The notes under the pieces were generated by a model, which searched no databases, was not told where the DNA came from, and saw only the letters and a list, made by a program, of their open reading frames with translations. 64,000 bases of DNA, from positions 186,001 to 250,000 of the forward strand of contig NZ_JABWMJ010000004.1 in assembly GCF_013366375.1 (NCBI RefSeq). The letters are read 5' to 3'. A program made the position numbers and the translations under genes. The DNA comes from Rhizobacter koreensis. GTDB lineage: Bacteria > Pseudomonadota > Gammaproteobacteria > Burkholderiales > Burkholderiaceae_C. Numbering within the stretch: position 1 is the stretch's first letter; each line of letters starts with the position of its first letter. Shown in pieces: positions 20,967 to 30,012 of this stretch.

Positions 20967-21815
20967 ATGACCCACGACGGCGACTCGACGCTCGACGACG
21001 ACCCGGCGGTCGCCGCCGATGCGCTCGAGCCGCCGCCGCGGCGTCGTCGCAAGGGCATCTACATCCTGCCGAACCTGTTCACGGTCGCCGCGTTGTTCGG
21101 CGGCTTCTACGCCGTCGTGATGGCGATGAACGGGCGCTTCGAGCAGGCCGCGTGGGGCGTGTTCGGCGCGATGGTGCTCGACAGCCTGGACGGGCGCGTC
21201 GCGCGCCTGACCAACACGCAGAGCACGTTCGGCGAGCAGATGGACAGCCTTTCCGACATGGTTTCGTTCGGGGCTGCGCCGGCGCTGATCGCCTACGAGT
21301 GGTCGCTCAAGGGCCTCGGCAAGGCCGGCTGGATCGCCGCGTTCGTCTACTGCGCGTGCGCCGCGCTGCGCCTCGCGCGCTTCAACACCAACGTCAACGT
21401 CGTCGACAAGCGCTTCTTCCAAGGTCTGCCGAGCCCGGCCGCGGCGGCACTGGTCATGGGCTTCATCTGGTTGATGGACAACGAGGGCTTCGCACCGCGT
21501 GCCGAGGGCCCGTGGCTCGGCTGGCTGACGTTCGCATTCACGCTGTACGCGGGCCTGACGATGGTGACCAACGTGCCGTTCTACAGCTTCAAGGACCTCA
21601 GCCTGAAGCGCTCGGTGCCGTTCGTCGTGATCGTCCTCATCGCGCTCGGCATCGCGGTGATCAACCTCCACGTGCCGGGCGCGCTGTTCGGCCTCTTCAT
21701 GCTCTACGGCCTCTCGGGCTACGCGATGTACGTGCGGCGCCGCGTCAAGGGCAAGCCGGTCAGCGTGATCGCGATCTCGACCGACGAGCCCGACGAGCAG
21801 GGGCTGCACCGCTAG
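20967..21815 (+). CDS. pssA: CDP-diacylglycerol-serine O-phosphatidyltransferase
   Basis: 282-residue integral membrane enzyme that makes phosphatidylserine. The CDP-alcohol phosphotransferase signature DG-x2-AR-x8-G-x3-D-x3-D is complete in DGRVARL through GEQMDSLSD (about 74-96). Six to seven membrane segments follow. The N-terminal ~28 residues are acidic then Arg-rich and probably cytoplasmic. It starts 22 nt after ilvC, so is probably co-transcribed with the ilv genes. The decarboxylase gene psd, often beside pssA in this group, is not here. Confidence 0.93.
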   Translation: MTHDGDSTLDDDPAVAADALEPPPRRRRKGIYILPNLFTVAALFGGFYAVVMAMNGRFEQAAWGVFGAMVLDSLDGRVARLTNTQSTFGEQMDSLSDMVSFGAAPALIAYEWSLKGLGKAGWIAAFVYCACAALRLARFNTNVNVVDKRFFQGLPSPAAAALVMGFIWLMDNEGFAPRAEGPWLGWLTFAFTLYAGLTMVTNVPFYSFKDLSLKRSVPFVVIVLIALGIAVINLHVPGALFGLFMLYGLSGYAMYVRRRVKGKPVSVIAISTDEPDEQGLHR

Positions 21816-22138
21816 AGCTCCCCGCGGGCGACGAGGGCTCGGGCGCGGTCCTCGCGGCTACACCGGTCATGACTTCAAGGGCGTGCCGCGCGTCGGCGAC
21901 TCGCGGTTCGGAGGCGGCACTCCGCCGGCAACCTGCGGCGCGCGGGCCGGGCGCTCGAGCCCAGGGACGTCGGCGGTTCCCATAATCAGGGACGTGCCGA
22001 TCCCTCGGGTCGACAGCGCCCTCGGGCGGGTGGAAGGGGGCCGATTGCAGCCGCGAGCGTGCGCGGCGGCGAACGCTGGGAGCGCCCACGATCGTCTGCG
22101 GGGCCCGTCGCGTCGGGCCCGCGCAGCCCTCGAACGAC
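21816..22138. other. Intergenic stretch between pssA and the leuA promoter
   Basis: No convincing gene. Small open frames here lack codon bias and ribosome sites. The only clear structure is a perfect 7-bp hairpin (GGGCCCG / CGGGCCC, 22101-22120), 18 nt upstream of the leuA -35; with no T-run it is not a typical terminator. It might be a protein-binding site or a pause. Confidence 0.5.
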
Positions 22139-22169
22139 TTGGCAGTTCGACGAAGACTCGTGCTATATT
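22139..22169 (+). promoter_or_regulatory. Promoter of the leuA leader
   Basis: TTGGCA (22139-22144) and TATATT (22164-22169) are separated by 19 nt. A TG dinucleotide one base before the -10 makes it an extended -10 (TGCTATATT), which offsets the long spacer. Transcription should begin near 22176, at or next to the leader ATG. Confidence 0.6.
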
Positions 22170-22175
22170 GGCCCG

Positions 22176-22235
22176 ATGACGCGCCTGCGGCTTTCCGCGA
22201 TTCTCCTTCTTCTTCCGAGCATCAGGGTTCGCTGA
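22176..22235 (+). CDS. leuL: Leucine-rich leader peptide of the leuA attenuator
   Basis: A 19-residue open frame, [19 protein letters not shown], lies between the promoter and a strong terminator ahead of leuA. Six of 19 residues are Leu, four in a row, encoded CTC CTT CTT CTT. CTT is uncommon in the neighbouring genes, which favour CTG and CTC. Low Leu-tRNA would stall ribosomes on the run and change folding of the downstream RNA, the classic attenuation mechanism. No ribosome site fits upstream because the predicted transcript starts at about the ATG, so the peptide may be translated from a leaderless RNA. It is too short for normal gene finding. Confidence 0.72.
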   Translation: MTRLRLSAILLLLPSIRVR

Positions 22236-22262
22236 ACGACCGCGTCCAACCGTCTCGTACAC

Positions 22263-22300
22263 CGGCCCGCTTGCAAACCGCAGCGGGCCGTTTTGTTTTT
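22263..22300 (+). terminator. Rho-independent terminator (leucine attenuator) before leuA
   Basis: A 9-bp stem CGGCCCGCT (22263-22271) / AGCGGGCCG (22282-22290) with a 10-nt loop is followed by TTTTGTTTTT (22291-22300). It lies after the leader peptide stop and 17 nt before leuA, so it acts on leuA transcription. I could not identify a convincing antiterminator by eye. Confidence 0.8.
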
Positions 22301-22317
22301 CAACCCGGGGTTCCGCC

Positions 22318-23859
22318 ATGGCCGACCAGCTGATCATCTTCGACACCACCCTGCGCGACGGCGAGCAATCGCCTGGCGCCTCGATGACGCGCGACGAGAA
22401 GCTTCGCATCGCGCGCCAGCTCGAGCGGCTCAAGGTCGACGTCATCGAAGCCGGCTTCGCGGCGTCGTCGAACGGCGACTTCGAGGCGGTGCGAGCGATT
22501 GCCCAGGCGGTGAAGAACAGCACCGTGTGTTCGCTGGCACGCGCCAACGACCGCGACATCTCGCGGGCCGCCGAGGCGCTCCAGGGCGGCGCGCGCACCC
22601 GCATCCACATCTTCCTGGCGACGAGTGCGCTCCACATGGAGAAGAAACTGCGCATGACGCCCGAGCAGGTGTACGAGCAGGCGCGCCTGTCGGTGCGGTT
22701 CGCTCGCAACCTGGCGGGCGACATCGAGTTCTCGCCGGAAGACGGCTATCGATCCGACCCCGACTTCCTGTGCCGCGTGCTCGAGGCCGTGATCACCGAA
22801 GGCGCGACCACGATCAACGTACCCGACACGGTCGGCTACGCGATCCCGGAGCTGTACGGCGAGTTCATCGCCAACCTGCGGCGCCGCATCCCGAACTCCG
22901 ACAAGGCGGTCTGGTCGGTGCACTGCCACAACGACCTCGGCATGGCGGTCGCGAATTCGCTCGCCGGCGTCAAGATCGGCGGCGCGCGCCAGGTCGAGTG
23001 CACGATCAACGGGCTCGGCGAGCGCGCGGGCAACACCTCGCTGGAGGAGATCGTGATGGCGGTCAAGACCCGCAAGGATTATTTCGGGCTCGACGTCGGC
23101 GTCGACACCGCGCAGATCGTCCCGGCGTCGCGCCTGGTGTCGCAGACCACCGGCTTCGTGGTGCAGCCGAACAAGGCGGTGGTCGGCGCCAACGCGTTCG
23201 CGCACGCCTCGGGCATCCACCAGGACGGCGTGCTGAAGGCGCGCGACACCTACGAGATCATGCGCGCCGAGGACGTGGGCTGGAGCGCCAACAAGATCGT
23301 GCTCGGCAAGCTGTCGGGGCGTAACGCGTTCAAGCAGCGCCTGAACGAACTCGGCATCGAGCTCGAGTCCGAAGCCGAGGTGAACCAGGCATTCGCCCGC
23401 TTCAAGGAGCTCGCCGACCGCAAGAGCGACATCTTCGACGAGGACATCCTCGCGCTGGTGATGGAGGGCGCGGCCGAGACCGAGGACGAGCACTACCGCC
23501 TGCTCGCTCTCTCGCAGCATTCGAAGACCGGCCAGCGTCCGCACGCCCAGGTCGCCTTCAGCGCCGGCGACACCACGTTCGAGGTCGAGAGCGCCGGCAA
23601 CGGCCCGGTCGACGCGAGCCTGCGCGCGATCGAGTCGAAGGTGCAAAGCGGCGCCGAAATGCTGCTCTATTCGGTCAATGCCATCACGTCGGGCAGCACA
23701 GAATCGCAAGGCGAGGTGACGGTGCGGCTGCAACGCGGCGGGCGCGTCGTCAACGGCGTGGGCGCCGACCCGGACATCGTGGTCGCGTCGGCCAAGGCGT
23801 ACCTCTCGGCGTTGAACAAGCTGCACAGCAAGACCGAGCGCGTCGCGGCGCAGGGCTAG
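22318..23859 (+). CDS. leuA: 2-isopropylmalate synthase
   Basis: 513-residue enzyme that condenses 2-ketoisovalerate with acetyl-CoA, the committed leucine step. The HMGL-like TIM barrel starts with [13 protein letters not shown] (about 8-20) and carries the metal-binding [13 protein letters not shown]. The C-terminal LeuA regulatory domain (about 390-510), which binds leucine for feedback inhibition, is complete. The gene has its own promoter and attenuator, so it is probably controlled separately from the upstream ilv-pssA run. Confidence 0.97.
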   Translation: MADQLIIFDTTLRDGEQSPGASMTRDEKLRIARQLERLKVDVIEAGFAASSNGDFEAVRAIAQAVKNSTVCSLARANDRDISRAAEALQGGARTRIHIFLATSALHMEKKLRMTPEQVYEQARLSVRFARNLAGDIEFSPEDGYRSDPDFLCRVLEAVITEGATTINVPDTVGYAIPELYGEFIANLRRRIPNSDKAVWSVHCHNDLGMAVANSLAGVKIGGARQVECTINGLGERAGNTSLEEIVMAVKTRKDYFGLDVGVDTAQIVPASRLVSQTTGFVVQPNKAVVGANAFAHASGIHQDGVLKARDTYEIMRAEDVGWSANKIVLGKLSGRNAFKQRLNELGIELESEAEVNQAFARFKELADRKSDIFDEDILALVMEGAAETEDEHYRLLALSQHSKTGQRPHAQVAFSAGDTTFEVESAGNGPVDASLRAIESKVQSGAEMLLYSVNAITSGSTESQGEVTVRLQRGGRVVNGVGADPDIVVASAKAYLSALNKLHSKTERVAAQG

Positions 23860-23878
23860 CAAGCCGGCCGGTGCCAAC

Positions 23879-23901
23879 AAGTGCCGGCCCGCCGGCACTT
23901 T
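23879..23901 (+). terminator. Terminator after leuA
   Basis: Perfect 9-bp stem AAGTGCCGG / CCGGCACTT with a 4-nt loop, 20 nt past the leuA stop. The T-run is short (TTT), so termination strength is uncertain. Confidence 0.6.
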
Positions 23902-23983
23902 AGAAACGCCTTGCAAGTTTTTGATCTTGCGCGTTTTTCTCGATCAAAATAGGATTTGCACCAAACTTCCTGAAGGATCGCCC

Positions 23984-25087
23984 GTGAGAACGCGTAATTG
24001 GCTTGCAACCGGTTTGGTGGTGTGCGGAGCGGTGCTCGCCCTGGTGCACCCTGAGGCGGATGCCGGGCAGCGTTCGCAAGCCAAGCGCAAGCCCGCGGGC
24101 GTGACGGCCAGGAGCACCACCGCGCGACCGCTGGTCGTGCTGCGCAACACGGACCGCGGCGTCACCGCCAGGGTTGCCGGCAGCGCGAAATCACGGCAGG
24201 TGGTCGTCGTGCATTCGCAGCAGCGCGGCGTCAGCCGCAAGCTCGTCGCGGCCGTTCAGAGCGAGCCCGCGCGGCAGTCGTTCGGCCAGATTTACGGCCT
24301 GCACGACCGGACCGACTCGCTCGACCTCAAGTCGAGCGTCGCCCTGGTGCTCGACCAGGACACCAACGAGGTGCTGTTCAGCAAGAATTCGGAGGCCGTG
24401 CTGCCGATCGCGTCGCTCACCAAGCTGATGACGGCGCTCATCGTCACCGAAGCGCATCAGCCGCTGACCGAGATGCTCGTCGTCACCGAGGACGACGTGG
24501 ATACCCTCAAGAACAGCCGCTCGCGGCTCGCCGTCGGCACCCAGCTCTCGCGCGAGGAAATGCTTCACCTGGCGCTGATGTCGTCCGAGAACCGCGCCGC
24601 CAATCTGCTCGGCCGCAACTATCCGGGCGGGCTGCCGGCGTTCGTCGCCGCCATGAACCGCAAGGCGCGTGAGCTCGGCATGCGCGACACCTTCTTCGTC
24701 GAGCCGACGGGCCTCTCGAGCCGGAACCAGTCGAGCGCGCGCGACCTGGCGCTGCTCGTCAAGGCAGCACACCAGCACCCGATCATCCGCCAGCTCTCGA
24801 CGTCGCCCGAGTACGCCGTGGAGGTTGCCAACCACCCGGTCCAGTTCCGCAACACCAACGGGCTCGTGCGCAGCCCCGAGTGGAATATCGGGCTGCAGAA
24901 GACCGGCTACATCTCGGAGGCGGGCCGTTGTCTCGTCATGCAGGCCAAGCTCGCGGGGCGCCAGCTGATCATGGTGTTCCTCGACTCGGCCGGCCGCTAC
25001 TCGCGCATCGGTGACGCCGAGCGGGTGCGCCGCTGGGTCACCGAGTCGCTGCCGACCACGGTCGCCTCGCACAAGCCGGCCGGCTGA
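23984..25087 (+). CDS. pbpG: D-alanyl-D-alanine endopeptidase (PBP7 type)
   Basis: 367-residue low-molecular-weight penicillin-binding protein, S11 peptidase family, acting on peptidoglycan cross-links in the periplasm. The triad is complete: S144-L-T-K147, S201-E-N203 and K306-T-G. A signal peptide spans about 1-27. I prefer GTG at 23984, with GAAGGA 6 nt upstream, over an in-frame codon at 23921 because the signal peptide then begins normally. Residues ~30-105 are a basic linker before the catalytic domain. It is convergent with hpnE. Confidence 0.9.
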   Translation: MRTRNWLATGLVVCGAVLALVHPEADAGQRSQAKRKPAGVTARSTTARPLVVLRNTDRGVTARVAGSAKSRQVVVVHSQQRGVSRKLVAAVQSEPARQSFGQIYGLHDRTDSLDLKSSVALVLDQDTNEVLFSKNSEAVLPIASLTKLMTALIVTEAHQPLTEMLVVTEDDVDTLKNSRSRLAVGTQLSREEMLHLALMSSENRAANLLGRNYPGGLPAFVAAMNRKARELGMRDTFFVEPTGLSSRNQSSARDLALLVKAAHQHPIIRQLSTSPEYAVEVANHPVQFRNTNGLVRSPEWNIGLQKTGYISEAGRCLVMQAKLAGRQLIMVFLDSAGRYSRIGDAERVRRWVTESLPTTVASHKPAG

Positions 25088-25247
25088 CCGTCGCAGCCGG
25101 CTGCGGCCGGCGAACGTCCGGCCTCCGCCGTCAGGGTGGTCGCGTCCGGGGGTCTGAGCCGCCGACGCTGTCGTTGCGCCGGTTCGTTTCTCGGGTCCGA
25201 CCGACCACCCGCAACGTACGGGCGGTGCCTGTCGCATTGGCGGGCGA

Positions 25248-26576
25248 TCAGCGACTCTTGCAGCCGGGAAGCCCGAGCTCGCGCGCGAGCTGCCGTGCAG
25301 CCTCGACACCGCTCCGCACCGCGCCTTCGAGCGTCGCCGGATACGGCCCGGCCACGTAGTCGCCTGACACCTGCAGGCGGTCCGCGACGCGTCCGGCCGG
25401 GCGCTGCAGGCCCGGCGTGCAGCGGAAGGTCGCCCGTTTCTCGGTGATGACGCGCACCACCTCGAGCGGCGTCCGCATGTGGGCGCCGAGTTCGGCGGCG
25501 GCCTGTTCCAGCGTCGCGGCCACGCACTCGTCGATGCCGCGCGCCAGCCACTCGCCCGCTCCGCTGACGACGAACGCGAGCATTCCGGCGGGTCCGCCGA
25601 GCTGGCCACGGTCGAACACGAACTGCGCCGGGCGCTCCGCGCCGGCCGCGAGCGCGAGCATCGGCGCCGGCAGGCGCGTTCCGGCGCTCGTCGCGTAGAC
25701 AGTGACGATCGGCTCGTAGGCGAGGGAGCCCGCCTGTCGCGACCAGGCCGAGTCGATGCCGACCAGCAGGCGCGCGGCTTCGGAGGCACTCGCGGCAACG
25801 ATCACGCCGTCGAAGGTCGCGGCGTCCACCTGCCATCCGTCGGCCACCTGCCGCAGCGCCGTCACCCGCTGGTGCGTCGACAGCGTCGCGCCGGCGCTCC
25901 GCAGCCAGCGGGCCGCCGGCTCGGGAAAGGCCGCGCCGAGCCCCACCTTCGGCAGCAGCAGGTCGGACGACCCGGCGCCGGCAAACAGCGCGTCGCGGAT
26001 CACGCGCAGGAACACCGCGGCGCTCGCCTGGTGGGCCGGCGTGTTGAGCGCAGCGACGCAGAGCGGCTCGATCAGCTCGGCCTGCACGCGAACCGGCAGC
26101 CCAGCCGTGAGCGAGCTGACGCTGAGCGACGGTGCGCAGGCGAAGCGGTTCGCCGCCCAGCGCGCCGCGGCGGCGAGCAGCGCCAGGCGCTCGCGCAGCG
26201 ACCAGCCCCGCTGTGCGAGCACGCCGCGCACGAATGCGGGCAACGGGTGCCCGGGCGGCAGCCGCAGGCCCTTGCCGTCGGCGCCGACCAGCGCCAGCGG
26301 CTGACGCACGAAGGCCTCGGCCTCGGCCACGCCAACGGTGCGCATCAGACGCAGCGTCTCGGTGTACGCGCCGATCGCGATGTGCTGGCCGTTGTCGAGC
26401 GCGACCGGGCCGGCGGCGACGTCGCGCGCCCGACCCCCCACGCCGGGAGCCATCTCGAAGACGTGCACCCGCGCGCCGAGCTGCGTCGCCTCGACGGCTG
26501 CGGCGAGCCCCGCCCAGCCAGCGCCGACGACGGCAACGTGTGGCGCGCCGGCACCCGTCGAGGCCCGCTCGTTCAC
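25248..26576 (-). CDS. hpnE: Hydroxysqualene dehydroxylase
   Basis: 442-residue FAD-dependent amine-oxidase-fold enzyme. The N-terminal dinucleotide motif VVGAGWAGLAAAVEA (about 15-29) is followed by GGRARD and LDNGQHIAIGAYTET, typical of HpnE. It converts hydroxysqualene to squalene, the last step of the HpnCDE route. The start is GTG at 26576. It is last in the hpnC-hpnD-hpnE operon, 76 nt after hpnD. Confidence 0.93.
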   Translation of the reverse strand: MNERASTGAGAPHVAVVGAGWAGLAAAVEATQLGARVHVFEMAPGVGGRARDVAAGPVALDNGQHIAIGAYTETLRLMRTVGVAEAEAFVRQPLALVGADGKGLRLPPGHPLPAFVRGVLAQRGWSLRERLALLAAAARWAANRFACAPSLSVSSLTAGLPVRVQAELIEPLCVAALNTPAHQASAAVFLRVIRDALFAGAGSSDLLLPKVGLGAAFPEPAARWLRSAGATLSTHQRVTALRQVADGWQVDAATFDGVIVAASASEAARLLVGIDSAWSRQAGSLAYEPIVTVYATSAGTRLPAPMLALAAGAERPAQFVFDRGQLGGPAGMLAFVVSGAGEWLARGIDECVAATLEQAAAELGAHMRTPLEVVRVITEKRATFRCTPGLQRPAGRVADRLQVSGDYVAGPYPATLEGAVRSGVEAARQLARELGLPGCKSR

Positions 26577-26652
26577 TGGTTCCGCTCGTGCGTCAAGCTG
26601 GGGCGCGCACGGCCGCGTCGACCCTGTGGCCCGGCGCCGCGGCCGAGCTGCG

Positions 26653-27489
26653 TCACCGCCCGCGCCAGTTCGTGCGCATCGCGATCCAGAGCTTGCGCAG
26701 CGGGGTCAGCGAGGTGCGCTGGTGCAGCACCTGGAACCCGTCGGCCTCGATCTCGCGCAAGAGACTGCGGTAGATGTTGGCCATCATGATCCCCGGCTTC
26801 TGGGCGCGTCGGTCGGCGTCCGGCAGGTGGGCGAACGCCTCGTCGTAGGTGCGCTCGGCGCGTTCGGCCTGGAAGCGCATCAGCGCGGTGAAGCGGTCGC
26901 TGTACTGGCGGTCGAGGATCTCGCGCGCCTTCACGTCGAACTGCTTCAGCTCCGACATCGGGATGTAGATGCGGCCGCGCCGGGCGTCGTCGCCGACGTC
27001 GCGGATGATGTTGGTGAGCTGCATCGCCAGGCCCAGCCGGTGTGCGTAGGCGAGCGTGGCCGACTCGGTCCGGCCGAAGATGTTGGCGGCGACCTCGCCG
27101 ACCACGCCGGCAACCAGGTGGCAGTAGCGCTCGAGCCCCGGGTAGTCGAGGTAGCGCGACTGCTCGAGGTCCATCTGGCAGCCGTCGATCACCGCCGTGA
27201 GGTGGCCGAGCTCGATGTCGTACGTCCCGGTGTGCGGCATCAGCGCCTTCGTCACCGGGTGCGTCGGCTGCCCGGCGAATGCGGCGGCGGCTTCGCTGCG
27301 CCACCACGCCAGCGTCGTCGCCGCGACGCCCGGGTCGCTCACCTCGTCGACGACGTCATCGACCTCGCGGCAGAACGCATAGAACGCCGTGATCGCAGCG
27401 CGCCGCGGCGGCGGCAAGAACAGGAACGCGTAGTAGAAGCTCGACCCGCTCGCTGCCGCCTTCTGCTGGACATAGGCTTCGGGCGTCAT
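26653..27489 (-). CDS. hpnD: Presqualene diphosphate synthase
   Basis: 278-residue trans-isoprenyl diphosphate synthase-fold enzyme that joins two farnesyl diphosphates to presqualene diphosphate. Both Asp-rich motifs are present: REVDDVVDEV near residue 42 and NIIRDVGDDARRGRIYIP near 155. Its ATG overlaps the hpnC stop (ATGA). Phytoene synthase belongs to the same fold, but the hpnC-D-E order makes the squalene role clear. Confidence 0.94.
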   Translation of the reverse strand: MTPEAYVQQKAAASGSSFYYAFLFLPPPRRAAITAFYAFCREVDDVVDEVSDPGVAATTLAWWRSEAAAAFAGQPTHPVTKALMPHTGTYDIELGHLTAVIDGCQMDLEQSRYLDYPGLERYCHLVAGVVGEVAANIFGRTESATLAYAHRLGLAMQLTNIIRDVGDDARRGRIYIPMSELKQFDVKAREILDRQYSDRFTALMRFQAERAERTYDEAFAHLPDADRRAQKPGIMMANIYRSLLREIEADGFQVLHQRTSLTPLRKLWIAMRTNWRGR

Positions 27490-28355
27490 GCGGCCTCGGC
27501 GGCGACGTGCGTGTCGCGGCGGCGCATTGCGAGGGCGCGCCAGCCGAGCGCAAGAGCGTCGTGCCAGCGCAGCACGGGGCGTGCGACGAGCGTCGTGCAG
27601 CCGATCCGTTCGATGCGCTCGGCGATCCTGAGGCCCCCCTGCACGACGAGCCGCAGCTCCCAGCCGGCGCGGCCCCCGAGGCGGTGCACCAGCGGCGCGC
27701 CCGCCAGCATGAGCCCGCGCGCCCACGCGACCTCTTCGGCGACCAGCCGGTGCACCGCCGGTCCGTCGCGGCGCGCCAGCAGGTCGTCGGGGTTGACGCC
27801 GTATCGGGCGAGGTCGCCCTCCGGCGCGTAGATGCGTCCGCGCGACGCGTCGATGCCGAGGTCCTGCCAGAAGTTGACGAGCTGAAGCGCACTGCAGATC
27901 GCATCCGAATGCGCCAGCGACTCGGCATCGTCCACGCCGTGGAGGTGCAGCAGCAGGCGGCCCACCGGGTTGGCGGAGCGCCGGCAGTAGTCGAGCAGCT
28001 CGGCGCGGTCGCGGTAGCGCTGCTTCACCACGTCCTGCTCGAACGCGCTCAGCAGGTCGAGCAGCAGCGGCGTCGGCAGCCCATAAGTGCCGATGGCACG
28101 AGCGAGCGGCTCGAACACCGCTCGCCAGCGCGGCGACGGCGCCTGACCGGCGACGACGGCCAGCAGGTCGGCCCGGTAGGCCGCGAGCGCCTCGAGGCGC
28201 TCGGCCGGTGCCGCGTCGCCCTCGTCGGCAAGGTCGTCCGCGGTGCGCGCGTAGTGGTAGATCGCCGCGACGGCCGGACGCAGCCGCGGCGGGCACAGCA
28301 GCGATGCGACGGGAAAGTTCTCGTAATGCTCTACGCTCACCGCGCGATTGTCCAT
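27486..28355 (-). CDS. hpnC: Hydroxysqualene synthase
   Basis: 289-residue isoprenoid synthase-fold enzyme that converts presqualene diphosphate to hydroxysqualene. The first motif reads YARTADDLADEGD (about 35-47), the second NFWQDLGIDASRGRIYAP (about 160). It is first in the hpnCDE operon and overlaps hpnD by 4 nt. The squalene made would feed hopanoid synthesis by a squalene-hopene cyclase, which is not in this window. Confidence 0.94.
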   Translation of the reverse strand: MDNRAVSVEHYENFPVASLLCPPRLRPAVAAIYHYARTADDLADEGDAAPAERLEALAAYRADLLAVVAGQAPSPRWRAVFEPLARAIGTYGLPTPLLLDLLSAFEQDVVKQRYRDRAELLDYCRRSANPVGRLLLHLHGVDDAESLAHSDAICSALQLVNFWQDLGIDASRGRIYAPEGDLARYGVNPDDLLARRDGPAVHRLVAEEVAWARGLMLAGAPLVHRLGGRAGWELRLVVQGGLRIAERIERIGCTTLVARPVLRWHDALALGWRALAMRRRDTHVAAEAA

Positions 28356-28465
28356 GCTCGGGCGGGATTCACGCCGGGCGCGCCGGGGCGAGCCGCTAAA
28401 CTACCGGGTTCCGGCTCGCACTGCCAAGTGGCCCGGCGACGGCCATCGCAGCCGTCCGAACCCAC

Positions 28466-28552
28466 GCGCGGGTGGCGAAATTGGTAGACGCACCAGGTTT
28501 AGGTCCTGACGCCTTCACCGGCGTGCCGGTTCGAGTCCGGCCCCGCGCACCA
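28466..28552 (+). tRNA. tRNA-Leu (anticodon UAG)
   Basis: Acceptor stem GCGCGGG / CCCGCGC with encoded CCA. The anticodon TAG is in the loop of the stem CAGG-TTTAGGT-CCTG. The long variable arm is typical of type II Leu tRNAs. It ends 25 nt before tig and is probably in the same transcript. Confidence 0.95.
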
Positions 28553-28577
28553 GCTCTGAAATTCGAAAGTTCCAACC

Positions 28578-29885
28578 ATGCCCGTCCACGTTGAAAACCT
28601 CGACAAGCTCGAGCGTCGCATCACGCTCACGCTGCCGTCGTCGAGCATCGCCTCCGAAGTCGAGTCGCGCCTGCGCCGCATTGCCCGCACCGTGAAGGCC
28701 GACGGCTTCCGCCCCGGCAAGGTTCCGATGAGCGTGGTCGCGCAGCGCTACGGCTTTTCGGTGCAGAACGAGGTCATGAACGACAAGGTCGGGCAGGTCT
28801 TCTCCGAGGCGGTCAACGAGGCCAAGCTGCGGGTTGCCGGCACGCCGCGCATCACCGAGAAGGCCGACGCGCCAGAAGGCCAGGTCGCCTTCGACGCCAC
28901 GTTCGAGGTCTACCCCGAGGTGAAGCTGGGCGACATCGGGCAGGCCGAGGTCGAGCGCGTCTCCGCCGAGGTGACCGAAGAGGCGGTCGACAAGACCATC
29001 GACATCCTGCGCAAGCAGCGTCGCACCTTCGCGCAGCGCCCGGCCGCCGAGCCGGCGAGCGTGGGCGATCGCGTCACCATCGACTTCGAGGGCAAGGTCG
29101 ACGGCGTGCCGTTCGACGGTGGCCGTGCCAGCGACTTCCAGTTCATCATCGGCGAAGGCCAGATGCTCGAGCAGTTCGACGCGGCCGTGCGCGGCATGAA
29201 GGTCGGCGAATCCAAGACCTTCCCGCTGCAGTTTCCCGAGAACTACCAGGGCCGCGAGGTCGCCGGCAAGGAAGCCGACTTCCTCGTTACGCTGAAGAAG
29301 GTCGAGGCCGCGCGCCTGCCCGAGGTCGACGAGGCGTTCGCCAAGGCGCTCGGCATCGCGGGCGGCACGGTCGAGGCGCTGCGCGCCGACGTGCGCAAGA
29401 ACCTCGAGCGCGAGGTCAAGTTCCGCGTCCTCGCCCGCAACAAGGCGAACGTGATGGACACGCTGCTCACGGCCGCCGAGCTCGACGTGCCGCGTGCGCT
29501 CGTCTCCGGCGAGGTCGATCGGCTCATCGCCGAGGCACGCTCCGACCTCAAGAAGCGCGGCATCAAGGACGCCGACAACGCGCCGATCCCGGCCGAAATG
29601 TTCCAGGCGCAGGCCGAGCGCCGCGTCCGCCTCGGCCTGGTGGTCGGCGAGCTGGTGCGCAGCAACAACCTGCAGGCGCGCCCCGAGCAGCTGCAGGCGC
29701 ACATCGAGGAGCTGGCGCAGAGCTACGAGAAGCCGGCCGAGGTGATGCGCTGGTATCTCAGCGACCGCGAGCGCATGGCCGAGGTCGAGGCCGTGGTCGT
29801 CGAGAACAACGTCGCCGAGTTCGTGCTCGGCCGCGCGAAGGTCAACGAGCGCACGTTGCCGTTCGACGAGCTGATGGCCAGCTGA
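28578..29885 (+). CDS. tig: Trigger factor
   Basis: 435-residue ribosome-associated chaperone and prolyl isomerase. The N-terminal ribosome-binding domain carries the GFRPGKVP signature (about 44-51). The central FKBP domain begins near VGDRVTIDFEGKVDG (about 160-240), and the C-terminal helical domain follows. It receives nascent chains at the exit tunnel. The order tig-clpP-clpX-lon puts it at the head of a protein quality-control block. Confidence 0.97.
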   Translation: MPVHVENLDKLERRITLTLPSSSIASEVESRLRRIARTVKADGFRPGKVPMSVVAQRYGFSVQNEVMNDKVGQVFSEAVNEAKLRVAGTPRITEKADAPEGQVAFDATFEVYPEVKLGDIGQAEVERVSAEVTEEAVDKTIDILRKQRRTFAQRPAAEPASVGDRVTIDFEGKVDGVPFDGGRASDFQFIIGEGQMLEQFDAAVRGMKVGESKTFPLQFPENYQGREVAGKEADFLVTLKKVEAARLPEVDEAFAKALGIAGGTVEALRADVRKNLEREVKFRVLARNKANVMDTLLTAAELDVPRALVSGEVDRLIAEARSDLKKRGIKDADNAPIPAEMFQAQAERRVRLGLVVGELVRSNNLQARPEQLQAHIEELAQSYEKPAEVMRWYLSDRERMAEVEAVVVENNVAEFVLGRAKVNERTLPFDELMAS

Positions 29886-30012
29886 TGGCGGCTGGCGCTG
29901 CCGGGCCAGTCCGGACGGCGCCTCGGCTCATGGCGTCGCCAGCTCCCCGGGGCGCCTCTTGAGCCGCGACTCGAGGCCCCCACATGCTGCGGATCACTAA
30001 CAAGGACGAACG

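Noticed and set aside
21883..22179. 98-codon open frame between pssA and leuA
   Set aside because: No ribosome site, no domain, Arg/Ala/Pro-rich shadow composition, and it runs through the leuA promoter.
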